Shown piece by piece: positions 1 to 7,258 of a DNA stretch of 11,304 nucleotides. Source of the DNA: Bacillota bacterium (lineage in GTDB: Bacteria > Bacillota > Clostridia > DSM-8532); NCBI GenBank assembly GCA_023459915.1, contig JAEWSN010000191.1, positions 1 to 11,304 of the forward strand, read 5' to 3'. Position 1 is the first letter of the stretch, and the number at the start of each line of letters is the position of its first letter. Below the pieces are notes generated by a model. The model was not told the origin of the DNA and ran no database searches. It was given only the letters and a program-made list of their open reading frames with translations. Made by a program: the position numbers and the translations under genes.

Positions 1-11
1 TTGTTACAGAA

Positions 12-38
12 GTATTACGGTACCTGGTACCGTAATAC
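12..38. promoter_or_regulatory. 27-bp perfect palindrome upstream of xylB, probable operator
   Basis: Arms GTATTACGGTACC and GGTACCGTAATAC match perfectly around a single central T at base 25. A 13-bp perfect dyad just upstream of a sugar operon is what a dimeric regulator site looks like. No T-run follows, so it is unlikely to be a terminator. Which protein binds is unknown: it could be a second XylR site or the site of a regulator encoded elsewhere. It does not resemble the inverted repeat at 66-90, which argues for two different regulators. Confidence 0.6.
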
Positions 39-54
39 CCTTGCAAAGTTCTCG

Positions 55-82
55 TTGTTGGTGTAACTTATTCATGTAAGAT
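55..82 (+). promoter_or_regulatory. Possible xylB promoter
   Basis: TTGTTG (55-60) and TAAGAT (77-82) are separated by 16 bases, a plausible but weak sigma-A pair. An alternative is TTGCAA (41-46) with TAACTT (64-69) and a 17-base spacer. In either case the inverted repeat at 66-90 overlaps the -10 region, which suits a repressor. No stronger promoter is visible in the first 126 bases. Confidence 0.35.
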
Positions 83-90
83 GAATAAGT
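66..90. promoter_or_regulatory. Inverted repeat overlapping the xylB promoter, likely XylR operator
   Basis: Arms ACTTATTCAT (66-75) and ATGAATAAGT (81-90) are perfect complements around GTAAG. The AT-rich arms with a short spacer have the general form of ROK-family XylR operators in Bacillota. The site lies between the likely -10 and the xylB ribosome binding site, where a bound repressor would block transcription. Assignment to the XylR encoded two genes downstream rests on position and shape only. Confidence 0.5.
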
Positions 91-126
91 CGGCGGGGCA
101 TCCGCCGCGACCACAAGGAGGGCGTT

Positions 127-1659
127 ATGGCTTATCTGCTCGGGGTAGATATCGGCACATCGGGAACCAAGACGGTGTTGTTCGACGTTCAGGGAAAAAC
201 CATTGCCAGCGATACGCAGGAATACCCGCTCTATCAGCCGAAAAATGGCTGGGCGGAGCAGGATCCGGAAGACTGGTGGCGTGCCACCCATGTTTCGATT
301 CGGAACGTCCTCCGAAAGAGCGGCGTGGACCCCAAGGAAATCAAGGGCTTGGGCTTGTCCGGCCAGATGCACGGTCTGGTGCTGCTCGACAAGAACGGCA
401 AGGTGCTGCGCCGCTCCATCATCTGGTGCGATCAGCGCACCACGGCCGAATGTGTGGAAATCACCGAAAAGATTGGTGCCAAGCGCCTCATCGAAATCAC
501 GGCCAACCCCGCGCTCACCGGCTTCACCGCCTCGAAGGCGATGTGGGTGAAGAACAACGAACCGGAGATCTTCGACAAGGTCGACAAGATGCTCCTGCCC
601 AAGGACTATGTCCGCTACATGCTCACCGGCGAGTTCGCCACCGAGGTGTCCGATGCCAGCGGCATGCAGTTCCTTGATGTGCCCAAGCGCCAGTGGAGCG
701 GGGAAGTGCTGCAAAAGCTCGGCCTGCGCGAGGACATGCTGGGCAAGGTGTACGAATCGTATGAAATCTCCGGCCAGGTGACGCGTGAAGCTGCGGCGCT
801 CACCGGACTTGTTCCTGGAACCCCCGTCGCAGGCGGCGCCGGTGACCAGGCGGCCGGCGCGGTCGGCAACGGCATCGTGCGCAACGGCATCATCTCCTCC
901 ACCATCGGCACCTCCGGTGTGGTGTTTGCCCATTCCGACGACATTTCCATCGATCCGAGCGGTCGTGTGCACACCTTCTGCCACGCGGTGCCCGGTGCCT
1001 GGCACGTCATGGGCGTGACCCAGGGCGCGGGCCTGTCGCTGCAATGGTTCCGCAACCAATTTTGCCGTGAGGAAATGGCCACGGCGGCCGGCATGGAAGT
1101 GGATCCCTACCAGCTCATGGACAAGCAGGCTGCGCTGGTCGGCCCCGGCGCCAACGGGCTGCTGTACCTGCCGTACCTCATGGGCGAGCGCACCCCGCAT
1201 CTCGACGCGGATGCCCGCGGCGTGTTCTTCGGGCTCTCCGCCAGCCACACCAAGCGTGACATGCTGCGCGCCGTCATGGAGGGCGTGGTGTACTCCCTGC
1301 GCGACTGCCTGGAAATCATCAACGGCATGGGCGTTTCCGTGAGCGAGGTCCGTGCGTCCGGTGGTGGCGGCAAGAGCCCGCTGTGGCGTCAGATGCAGGC
1401 CGATGTGTTCGGCACGGAAATCCAGACCATCAACTCCAGCGAAGGTGGCGCCCTCGGCGTGGCCCTGCTGGCGGGTGTTGGCACCGGCGTCTACAAGAGC
1501 GTGCCGGAAGCCTGTGACGCCACCATCGGCGTGGTGTCCCGCCAGTCCGGCGACGCGAATGCAAAGAAGGTGTACGACGGCTACTATAAGCTCTACAACA
1601 GCTTGTACGCGTCCTTGAAGGGAGACTTCAAGACATTGGCCGGCCTTGTGCAGGCCTGA
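127..1659 (+). CDS. xylB: Xylulokinase
   Basis: This 510-residue FGGY-family sugar kinase phosphorylates D-xylulose to D-xylulose 5-phosphate in the cytoplasm, feeding the pentose phosphate pathway. The N-terminal phosphate-binding motif DIGTSGTKT lies at residues 8-16. The substrate-site Met-His pair is 81-82 (LSGQMHG). The catalytic aspartate is D240 in GAGDQAA, the position of the E. coli XylB catalytic Asp. The second ATP-site motifs are SSTIGTSG (258-264) and SGGGGKSPLW (411-420). Length is normal for the family. The ATG start is supported by AAGGAGGG at 115-122. It is first in a xylB-xylR-xylA cluster with 64 bases before xylR. With xylose isomerase encoded nearby, xylulose rather than glycerol or gluconate is the likely substrate. 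Confidence 0.95.
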   Translation: MAYLLGVDIGTSGTKTVLFDVQGKTIASDTQEYPLYQPKNGWAEQDPEDWWRATHVSIRNVLRKSGVDPKEIKGLGLSGQMHGLVLLDKNGKVLRRSIIWCDQRTTAECVEITEKIGAKRLIEITANPALTGFTASKAMWVKNNEPEIFDKVDKMLLPKDYVRYMLTGEFATEVSDASGMQFLDVPKRQWSGEVLQKLGLREDMLGKVYESYEISGQVTREAAALTGLVPGTPVAGGAGDQAAGAVGNGIVRNGIISSTIGTSGVVFAHSDDISIDPSGRVHTFCHAVPGAWHVMGVTQGAGLSLQWFRNQFCREEMATAAGMEVDPYQLMDKQAALVGPGANGLLYLPYLMGERTPHLDADARGVFFGLSASHTKRDMLRAVMEGVVYSLRDCLEIINGMGVSVSEVRASGGGGKSPLWRQMQADVFGTEIQTINSSEGGALGVALLAGVGTGVYKSVPEACDATIGVVSRQSGDANAKKVYDGYYKLYNSLYASLKGDFKTLAGLVQA

Positions 1660-1723
1660 ACCTTGACAGTTGACCCCCCTGATGGGGAAAGACCCGGAAT
1701 AAACCGACAGAAGGGGGATGCGG

Positions 1724-2866
1724 ATGGCGAAGACAGGCAACAGCCGCTACTTGCGGGAAATGAACCAGGCGCGTGTGCTGGACATCATCCGCACCCGCGA
1801 GGGCGTTTCGCGCATCGGGCTGGCGGAGGCCACAGGCCTGTCGGCCACAGCCGTCGGTGTCATTGTCAAGTCGCTGCTCGAGGATCAATACATCCACGAG
1901 ACCGGCGAAGGCGTGTCCTCCGGCGGCCGCAAGCCCACCCTGCTGCAGCTGCGGCCCCGCAGCTGGTATGGCATCGGCATTGACGTGGATGCCCGGTTCC
2001 TGTACCTGTCCGTGCTCGACCACGCTGGTCAGGTGGTTTGGCAGAAGCGGCAGCCCGGCGATGGTGCGGTTGACCCCTCAAATTTGCTTGAACGCGCGGT
2101 CTCCCTTTACCAGGAGGCGCTCCGGGAAACACGCATCCCGAAAATCCGCATCCTGGGACTGGGGATCTCGGTGCCTGGCATCGTGGAGCGGGAGGGACGG
2201 CGCATCGCGTTTGCGCCCAACCTTGGCTGGAAGGACGTGGCGGTGCGTGAGCCGCTTGCCGACCGGCTGGGCTTGCCGGTGTATGTGGAGAACGAATCCG
2301 TCTGTTCCACCATCTGCGAGCAGTGGATAGGTTCCTGCCGGGATGTGGAGGACTTCCTCCATGTGAACATTGATACCGGCATCGGCGCGGGGTTGTTCCT
2401 CAAGGGCAGCCTGTACCGGGGCACCGCCGGCAGCGCGGGCGAGGTGGGACACATTGTCGTGGACGACGAGGGGCCTCAATGCACCTGCGGCAACCGCGGT
2501 TGTCTGGAAACACTCGCGTCGCTGGACGGCATGGTGCGGCAGGCTGGTTCGGACAGCTTTGAAGCCTTCCTGACATCGGTCCGCACGGGGGAACCCGCCG
2601 CAGTGGCCGTGATGGACAGGGCTTCCCGGAGTCTGGGACGGGCCGTGTCCATGCTCGTCAACACACTCAATCCCCGCCGGATCGTGCTGGGAAAGCGGTT
2701 TCCGGAATATGCGGATCTCGCGCTCCAGACCGTGGTGCGGCAGGTGAAAAAAGAAGCCCTGAACTGGCCGGAATCCTTCGTGGAAGTGGTGCCGGGCAGC
2801 TACGGGGAAGAATCCTCATCCTACGGTGCCGCCATCCTGCCGATTCGGCAGCTGATGCAGCCATAA
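1724..2866 (+). CDS. xylR: ROK-family xylose-responsive transcriptional repressor
   Basis: A 380-residue ROK repressor, probably of the xylose operon. An N-terminal winged helix-turn-helix lies at about residues 14-65 (RVLDIIRTREGVSR, then LAEATGLSATAV). The C-terminal ROK sugar-binding fold follows from about residue 82. The ROK zinc site is present: H243 in GEVGH, then C253, C255 and C260 in CTCGNRGCLE. The kinase-type Asp after the substrate Asn is replaced (VENES, 188-192), fitting a sensor rather than a sugar kinase. I chose ATG 1724 because the AAGGGGG ribosome binding site (1711-1717) would touch the in-frame ATG at 1718 but sits six bases before 1724. Its place between xylB and xylA makes xylose the likely inducer; specificity is inferred from context. 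Confidence 0.88.
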   Translation: MAKTGNSRYLREMNQARVLDIIRTREGVSRIGLAEATGLSATAVGVIVKSLLEDQYIHETGEGVSSGGRKPTLLQLRPRSWYGIGIDVDARFLYLSVLDHAGQVVWQKRQPGDGAVDPSNLLERAVSLYQEALRETRIPKIRILGLGISVPGIVEREGRRIAFAPNLGWKDVAVREPLADRLGLPVYVENESVCSTICEQWIGSCRDVEDFLHVNIDTGIGAGLFLKGSLYRGTAGSAGEVGHIVVDDEGPQCTCGNRGCLETLASLDGMVRQAGSDSFEAFLTSVRTGEPAAVAVMDRASRSLGRAVSMLVNTLNPRRIVLGKRFPEYADLALQTVVRQVKKEALNWPESFVEVVPGSYGEESSSYGAAILPIRQLMQP

Positions 2867-2883
2867 AGACGACACACCAACAG

Positions 2884-2971
2884 CACAGACCCACCCGGAT
2901 ATGCCATCAACAGCATATCCACACAACAATAACACAGACCCACCCGGATATGCCATCAACAGCATGTCCAC
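2884..2971. repeat. Two 39-bp direct repeats (period 49) with hairpin arms, xylR-xylA gap
   Basis: Bases 2884-2922 and 2933-2971 are identical except for one base. Each holds an inverted repeat: GGATATGC-N8-GCATATCC at 2897-2920 (perfect), and GGATATGC-N8-GCATGTCC at 2946-2969. The single difference converts an A-U pair to G-U in the mRNA, so both hairpins remain foldable. They lie in the 155-base gap before xylA. A smaller hairpin, GACGG-N6-CCGTC, follows at 2983-2998. No U-run follows, so these are not ordinary terminators. They might tune xylA mRNA stability or be operator sites. Confidence 0.75.
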
Positions 2972-3021
2972 CACACCAACAAGACGGAACAAACCGTCCA
3001 ACCCAAACAAGGAGGCAACCC

Positions 3022-4344
3022 ATGAGCGAATTTTTCAAAGGCATCGACAAAATCAAGTACGAAGGCCCCAAGAGCGAAAACCCGCTGGCGTTCCGCTATT
3101 ACAATCCCGATGAGGTGATTGGCGGCAAGACCATGAAGGATCACCTGCGTTTCGCCGTTGCGTACTGGCACACCTTCCAGGCCCGCGGCAGCGATCCGTT
3201 CGGCCCCGGCACCGCGCAGCGCCCGTGGGATCACATCACCGATCCCATGGATCTGGCCCTGGCCAAGGTCGAGGCGAACTTTGAGTTCTGCGAAAAGCTC
3301 GATGTGCCGTTCTTCTGCTTCCACGACCGCGACATCGCGCCGGAGGCCGACAATCTCGCCGAGACCAACAAGCGCCTGGACACCGTGGTTTCCGCCATCA
3401 AGGCCCGCATGGCCAAGAGCGATGTGAAGCTGCTGTGGGGCACCACCAACGCGTTCGGCAATCCCCGGTTCATGCACGGCGCGTCCACCAATCCCAACGC
3501 CGACGTGTTCGCCTATGCCGCTTCCCAGGTGAAGAAGGCCATGGAAATCACGAAGGAGCTCGGCGGCGAGAACTATGTGTTCTGGGGCGGCCGTGAAGGC
3601 TACGAAACCCTGTTGAACACCGACATGAAGCGCGAACTCGACAACCTGGCCCGTTTCCTGGGCATGGCGGTGGACTACGCGAAGGAAATCGGCTTCGACG
3701 GCCAGTTCCTCATCGAGCCCAAGCCGAAGGAACCCACCAAGCACCAGTACGACTTCGATTCCGCCACCGTTGTGGGCTTCCTGAAGACCTACGGCCTCGA
3801 CAAGAGCTTCAAGCTCAACGTGGAAGCCAACCATGCCACGCTTGCGATGCACACCTTCCAGCACGACCTGGCGGTAGCCCGCATCAATGGCATGCTCGGC
3901 AGTGTGGACGCCAACATGGGCGACCCGAATCTGGGCTGGGACACGGATCAATTCCCGACCAACCTGTACGATACCACCCTGGCCATGTACGAAGTGCTGC
4001 TCAACGGCGGCCTCGGCAAGGGCGGCCTGAACTTCGACGCCAAGGTGCGCCGCGGTTCCTTCCAGGCCGATGACCTCTTCCTGGGCCACATCGCCGGCAT
4101 GGACGCGTTCGCGCGCGGCTTCAAGGTGGCGAACAAGCTCGTGGAGGACAAGGTGTTCTCCAAGTTCGTGGACGACCGCTACAGCAGCTGGACCGCAGGC
4201 ATCGGCGCGGACATCACCGCCGGCAAGGTGGGCTTCAAGGAATTGGAAGCCTACACCCTCAAGAATGGCGAACCGACCGTGAAATCCGGCCGTCAGGAAA
4301 TGCTGGAGGCCCTGCTCAACCAGTACCTGGTGGAAACCCGTTGA
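3022..4344 (+). CDS. xylA: Xylose isomerase (class II)
   Basis: This 440-residue enzyme interconverts D-xylose and D-xylulose in the cytoplasm, the first step of the isomerase pathway; XylB acts next. The metal and catalytic residues of the TIM-barrel family are visible: H101 and D104 in FHDRD, E232 and K234 in IEPKPKEP, E268 and H271 in VEANHATL, D296 in VDANMGD, D307 and D309 in WDTDQ, and D339 in NFDAK. The length and the roughly 40-residue N-terminal extension fit class II. ATG 3022 is preceded by AAGGAGG (3009-3015); an upstream in-frame ATG at 2950 falls inside the repeat and lacks a ribosome binding site. A strong terminator follows 77 bases after the stop. Confidence 0.97.
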   Translation: MSEFFKGIDKIKYEGPKSENPLAFRYYNPDEVIGGKTMKDHLRFAVAYWHTFQARGSDPFGPGTAQRPWDHITDPMDLALAKVEANFEFCEKLDVPFFCFHDRDIAPEADNLAETNKRLDTVVSAIKARMAKSDVKLLWGTTNAFGNPRFMHGASTNPNADVFAYAASQVKKAMEITKELGGENYVFWGGREGYETLLNTDMKRELDNLARFLGMAVDYAKEIGFDGQFLIEPKPKEPTKHQYDFDSATVVGFLKTYGLDKSFKLNVEANHATLAMHTFQHDLAVARINGMLGSVDANMGDPNLGWDTDQFPTNLYDTTLAMYEVLLNGGLGKGGLNFDAKVRRGSFQADDLFLGHIAGMDAFARGFKVANKLVEDKVFSKFVDDRYSSWTAGIGADITAGKVGFKELEAYTLKNGEPTVKSGRQEMLEALLNQYLVETR

Positions 4345-4421
4345 TCCACCGGAAGCGGGGCTGGAGCCTGAATGGCGCTGACCCCGTATGAACCCCGTAT
4401 GAATCCGTAAAGACCAAATGG

Positions 4422-4458
4422 CCCCGCTGTCACCCTGTGTGGCAGCGGGGTTTTTTTT
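4422..4458 (+). terminator. Intrinsic terminator of the xyl operon
   Basis: CCCCGCTGTCAC (4422-4433) pairs with GTGGCAGCGGGG (4439-4450): 12 pairs including one G-U, with a five-base loop. Eight T residues follow directly (4451-4458). This is a textbook Rho-independent terminator, and it separates the rightward xyl operon from the leftward kinase gene. Confidence 0.93.
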
Positions 4459-4465
4459 GGGGTTT

Positions 4466-4536
4466 GTGGGGTCAGACCCCACGATGGGGTGTTTTGGGTT
4501 TTTGGGGGTCAGACCCCACAATGGGGTCAGACCCCA
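4466..4536. repeat. Cluster of three GGGGTCAGACCCC palindromes
   Basis: Perfect copies lie at 4466-4482 (GTGGGGTC-A-GACCCCAC), 4505-4517 and 4522-4536. The last two are joined by a short ACAAT-type spacer and can pair with each other as one long hairpin with a central A-A mismatch. Related copies occur at 7277-7296 and 8930-8966. The third copy here contains the stop codon of the leftward kinase gene (4527-4529), so the last codons of that gene come from the repeat. The cluster may act as a terminator for the kinase transcript. Confidence 0.8.
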
Positions 4537-6050
4537 GGTCCCTTGCGGTGGGGCAGCACGATGGTGAAGGTGGTTTGCCCGTCAGGTGTGCCTGTCACGG
4601 AAATGGTGCCGCCATGCCTTTCCACAACGGATTTGGCGATGGACAGGCCCAACCCGTATCCGCCTGTTTCCCGCGCGCGGGAAGCGTCCGGACGATAGAA
4701 CCGTTCAAAGATTCGCTCGGATTCAGCAGCGGGGATGCCCGCTCCGGGATTCCGAACCGAGAGTTTCATCCTTCCTGTTTCCGGTTCCCGAACGAGGGAA
4801 ACCAGAATGTCGCCTTCTCCCGAGGCGTGCTTGATGGCATTGTCGACCAGGATGCCCACAACCTGCTGCAGGCTGTCCGCGTCTCCGGCATAGGTGAGAT
4901 TGGGCTGCACCTCCGTGATGAGGGACCTTCCGGATTCAAACGCGAGTGATTCCAGCGGCAGGCAGGCCGCCACGACGACATCCGACAGGTTGAAAGGCTG
5001 CGTGACGGGCTCTGTTTCGGTGGCGTCGAGCTTTGCGATGTTGAGCAGATCGTTCACCAGCTTGGACATCCGTTCCGTTTCCGAACGGATGTAGCCCAGC
5101 CATTTGGCCTGGCTGGCCACGGTTTCCTGCCGGTTCCCCAGCACCACGTCGGTGTTTGCGGCGATGACGGTCAGCGGAGTTTTCAGTTCGTGGGAGGCGT
5201 CCGCGATGAACCGTTTCTGGCGTTCCCATGCCTTGCGCATCGGGACGATGGCGCGTTCGGCCAGAAACAGGCTCACCAGAAACAACAGGACGAGCCCCAC
5301 ACCGCCCGTGAGCAACAGGGTGGACAACAACCGGCGTGCTGTGGCGATTTCCAGGGAGCGATCCAGCAGGACGATGATTTGTCCGTACGGCTTTGCAGCC
5401 AGCAGGTAACGATAGTCCGTAACGTCCATTGTCAGCGTGCCGGAGCGAGGGGTACCGCTTTCTGAAGCGCCGTGCGCGATGGATGCGTTTTCTGATGCGT
5501 TGTGTGCGATGGAATCGTTTTCTGAAGCAATGTGTGCGATGGATGCATTGCCTGAAGCGCTGCCCGGCATGCGGGGGTCTGCCCGGTTGCTGTTCAGAAT
5601 GAGGGAGACAGCCTCGGCGAGATTTGCCTGTTCATCTGCCGACAGCGCGTCCATTGCATCCGCGGCACCGGCGCACTGGAAGAATCCGCCCGCGCTGTTG
5701 AGCGAGAGAATGTTGCCTTCGGCATCCAGCCGGATGGAGAAGCTGTTGCGGAACATGGCAAACTCTGCCGGGCTGCCATCTTCAAAGCCGGAGAACCGTC
5801 GGGTCACATCATCGAGGGGCGTGCGGTTTTCCGGGACAGGCTTGGGGTCGAAGTCGTTGTCGTCCGGGCGGGGTTCCCTCGGTGCGCCGCCGTCGCGCTC
5901 GGCCATCTCGGTCATCATGCGGACAGCCAGCTGTGTTTCCGCTCGGGTCATGGTGAAGTAGATGCCGGCAAGCACCGCACTTGTGATGGTGAACAGCATG
6001 GCCATCACGATCAGCACGAACCTGTATTTTAGCCGTCTGAGTTCCTTCAT
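4527..6050 (-). CDS. Membrane sensor histidine kinase
   Basis: A 507-residue two-component sensor kinase. It has an N-terminal membrane helix (about 10-33), an extracytoplasmic sensor region (about 34-240), and a second helix (about 242-264). The HisKA H-box SHELKTP has phospho-accepting H287. The HATPase region has the N box around N404 (LVDNAIKH), G1-type NPGAGIP (434-440), the F box ERFYRP (449-454), and the G2 box GGYGLGLS (463-470). The sensor region carries 10-residue repeats at about 162-197. The start codon overlaps the regulator stop by four bases (ATGA), with GGAGG ten bases upstream inside the regulator gene, so translation is probably coupled. The signal sensed is unknown. The stop codon lies in a palindromic repeat. 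Confidence 0.93.
   Translation of the reverse strand: MKELRRLKYRFVLIVMAMLFTITSAVLAGIYFTMTRAETQLAVRMMTEMAERDGGAPREPRPDDNDFDPKPVPENRTPLDDVTRRFSGFEDGSPAEFAMFRNSFSIRLDAEGNILSLNSAGGFFQCAGAADAMDALSADEQANLAEAVSLILNSNRADPRMPGSASGNASIAHIASENDSIAHNASENASIAHGASESGTPRSGTLTMDVTDYRYLLAAKPYGQIIVLLDRSLEIATARRLLSTLLLTGGVGLVLLFLVSLFLAERAIVPMRKAWERQKRFIADASHELKTPLTVIAANTDVVLGNRQETVASQAKWLGYIRSETERMSKLVNDLLNIAKLDATETEPVTQPFNLSDVVVAACLPLESLAFESGRSLITEVQPNLTYAGDADSLQQVVGILVDNAIKHASGEGDILVSLVREPETGRMKLSVRNPGAGIPAAESERIFERFYRPDASRARETGGYGLGLSIAKSVVERHGGTISVTGTPDGQTTFTIVLPHRKGPGV
5461..5566 (-). repeat. 30-bp minisatellite inside the kinase sensor domain
   Basis: Three full 30-base units (5461-5490, 5491-5520, 5521-5550) plus about half of a fourth share the core GTGCGATGGA. 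Neighbouring units differ at six or seven positions, so the array is not brand new. Because 30 is a multiple of three the frame is kept, giving tandem decapeptides of the form ASEN-x-SIAH-x. Copy number could change the length of this probably flexible extracytoplasmic segment without breaking the gene. Confidence 0.85.
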
Positions 6051-6733
6051 GGCCTGTCATCCTCCGCCGCCAGCACATATCCGACGCCCCGGACGGTCTT
6101 GATGATGACGGGGGAGTGGATGTGATTCAATTTTTTCCGCAGGAAGGACACATAGACTTCCAGGTTGTTGTATTCCGCCTCGGAATCGTAGCCCCAGACC
6201 TTCGCGATGAGATCTTCCTTGTCGGCAATGCGCTGCCCGTTGCGCATGAAGACTTCCATGATTTGAAACTCCTTGAGCCCCAGCCGCACCGATTTGCCGT
6301 CGTGTGCCAGCTCAAAGGTGGAAATGTCGAGCGAGGTGTCTGCGAAACGGAGAACATCCTCCGTCAGTGGCATGCCACGCCGTCTGCCCAGTGCACGGAT
6401 TCTGGCCAGAAGCTCCTCGGTGTTGAAGGGTTTGGTGAGGTAGTCGTCCGCGCCACTGTCGAGGCCGGTCACCTTGTCGGAGGCTTCATCCCTGGCCGTC
6501 AGCAGCAGCACCGGTGTCTGAACACCGTCCTTTCGCATTTCCCGTAGCACCTCAAGGCCATTTTTTCGGGGCAACATGATGTCGAGGATGATCACATCGT
6601 ACAGGCCGGTGAGCGCCTGATCCAGTCCGGATTCCCCGTCGTGTGCCACGTCCGTTGAACAGCGGTTTTTCCCAAGAATCTGCTGCAACGCCTCTGCCAA
6701 CCGGACCTCATCTTCCACCACAAGCACTTTCAT
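6047..6733 (-). CDS. OmpR/PhoB-family response regulator
   Basis: A 228-residue cytoplasmic DNA-binding response regulator, partner of the kinase encoded immediately downstream. The receiver domain (about 1-118) has acidic residues E7, D8 and E9, phospho-acceptor D51 (ILDIMLP), T79 (LLTARD) and K101 (LTKPF). The winged-helix domain (about 125-223) ends with the family-typical KTVRGVGYVL. I chose ATG 6733 because the receiver fold begins there and AGGAAAGG (6743-6750) lies nine bases upstream; the longer open frame to 6964 has no receiver homology. The family binds tandem direct repeats spaced about 11 bp, which matches the half-sites upstream of this gene and of the divergent VTC operon. Which genes it truly controls is inferred. 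Confidence 0.93.
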   Translation of the reverse strand: MKVLVVEDEVRLAEALQQILGKNRCSTDVAHDGESGLDQALTGLYDVIILDIMLPRKNGLEVLREMRKDGVQTPVLLLTARDEASDKVTGLDSGADDYLTKPFNTEELLARIRALGRRRGMPLTEDVLRFADTSLDISTFELAHDGKSVRLGLKEFQIMEVFMRNGQRIADKEDLIAKVWGYDSEAEYNNLEVYVSFLRKKLNHIHSPVIIKTVRGVGYVLAAEDDRP

Positions 6734-6790
6734 GATTGTCTGCCTTTCCTGCGGGATGTTTTCGTCATGTGCCAGCCACGGGATTTGCAT

Positions 6791-6826
6791 GCGCCGGCCA
6801 TGGGTGTTGTATGTGCCGGCCGGTGC
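6791..6826. other. GC-rich hairpin in the regulator leader
   Basis: GCGCCGGCC (6791-6799) and GGCCGGTGC (6818-6826) are complementary at eight of nine positions with an 18-base loop. It falls in the roughly 105-base untranslated leader between the proposed promoter and the regulator start. A role in mRNA structure is possible but unproven; no U-run accompanies it on the minus strand. Confidence 0.35.
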
Positions 6827-6845
6827 GACTGGTTCTGCCATGAAT

Positions 6846-6878
6846 ATCATACCATCCACGTCTGAAAGGAACCTGAAA
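6846..6878 (-). promoter_or_regulatory. Promoter of the two-component operon with response-regulator half-sites
   Basis: Read on the minus strand, TTTCAG (6878-6873), GTTCC, TTTCAG (6867-6862), ten bases, then the -10 hexamer TATGAT (6851-6846). The half-sites repeat every 11 bp and cover the -35 position, where there is no good TTGACA. This is the usual layout of promoters activated by OmpR-family regulators. The same arrangement with identical spacing lies before the VTC gene at 7257-7289. It would give a leader of about 105 bases. Confidence 0.6.
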
Positions 6879-6900
6879 TGGTGCACGACTGGATGCGATG

Positions 6901-6938
6901 AAAAGCCGCAGCCTCCGGAATTCACTTCCGAAGGCTGC
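6901..6938 (-). terminator. Terminator behind the leftward fragment
   Basis: Bases 6908-6920 and 6926-6938 pair at 12 of 13 positions around a five-base loop. On the minus strand the stem is followed by GGC and then TTTT (6904-6901). It ends about 27 bases past the stop of the leftward reading frame at 6965. The short T-run makes it a moderate terminator. It is evidence that a leftward gene once ran, or still runs, through this place. Confidence 0.6.
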
Positions 6939-6964
6939 CCGACACGGACCAGTTCCGTTTTCAA

Positions 6965-7258
6965 TCACTTGACGGAGAATTTTGCGATGACCGGTTCATC
7001 CTCTGTGGCGTAGAGCCGGACCTCATAGTCGCCGGTGGGCCAGCCGTTGTCCGGACGCTCCAAGGAAAAGTAAAGGTTCTGGTTCTCCTTGGTGGTGTTG
7101 ACACTGGCGGTGGTGATGAGGTAATCATCCTCAAGATAGTACCATTCGCTTTCCACCTGTGTGCCGGCGGGTGCGGAAACCGTACATGTGACAAAAATCT
7201 CCGGCTGATCCGCGGTGAACGTGGTTGTGGTGCCGATGGGCTTGATCTTCTGCCCACT
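6965..7258 (-). pseudogene. Start-less 3' fragment of an Ig-like secreted protein
   Basis: The frame is open from the stop codon at 7261-7259 to the stop at 6965, encoding 97 residues. The first usable start is GTG at 7156, which would cut through the domain. Translation of the whole segment gives one coherent beta-rich domain: QKIKPIGTTTTFTADQPEIF, then VTCTVSAPAGTQVESEWYYL, and the ending RPDNGWPTGDYEVRLYATED. The motif RPDNGWPTGDY with a terminal VIAKFSVK resembles C-terminal domains seen in Gram-positive lipoproteins. The signal peptide and N-terminus are missing, and the open segment abuts the VTC promoter. A terminator follows the stop. It is most likely the relic of a deleted gene; a 63-residue product from GTG 7156 is less likely. 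Confidence 0.6.

Noticed and set aside
62..75. CcpA cre site before xylB
   Set aside because: TGTAACTTATTCAT lacks the central CG and several other consensus positions; the inverted repeat at 66-90 explains the sequence better.
1663..1703. Separate xylR promoter starting with TTGACA at 1663
   Set aside because: No -10 hexamer lies at 16-18 bases from this TTGACA or from the TTGACC at 1670; read-through from xylB is simpler.
4..1740. 578-residue open frame antisense to xylB
   Set aside because: Same kind of codon-bias shadow; it runs through the operator region and the intergenic gaps and shows no family motif.
2956..4521. 521-residue open frame antisense to xylA
   Set aside because: It mirrors the codon bias of a G+C-rich gene, has low-complexity His/Val/Gly-rich composition and no recognisable domain, while xylA on the other strand has every catalytic residue.
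5461..5566. CRISPR-like array
   Set aside because: The 30-bp units are directly adjacent with no spacers and lie in frame inside the kinase gene, so it is a minisatellite.
6734..6964. N-terminal extension of the response regulator
   Set aside because: The receiver domain starts at 6733 with its own ribosome binding site, and the extension spans the proposed promoter.
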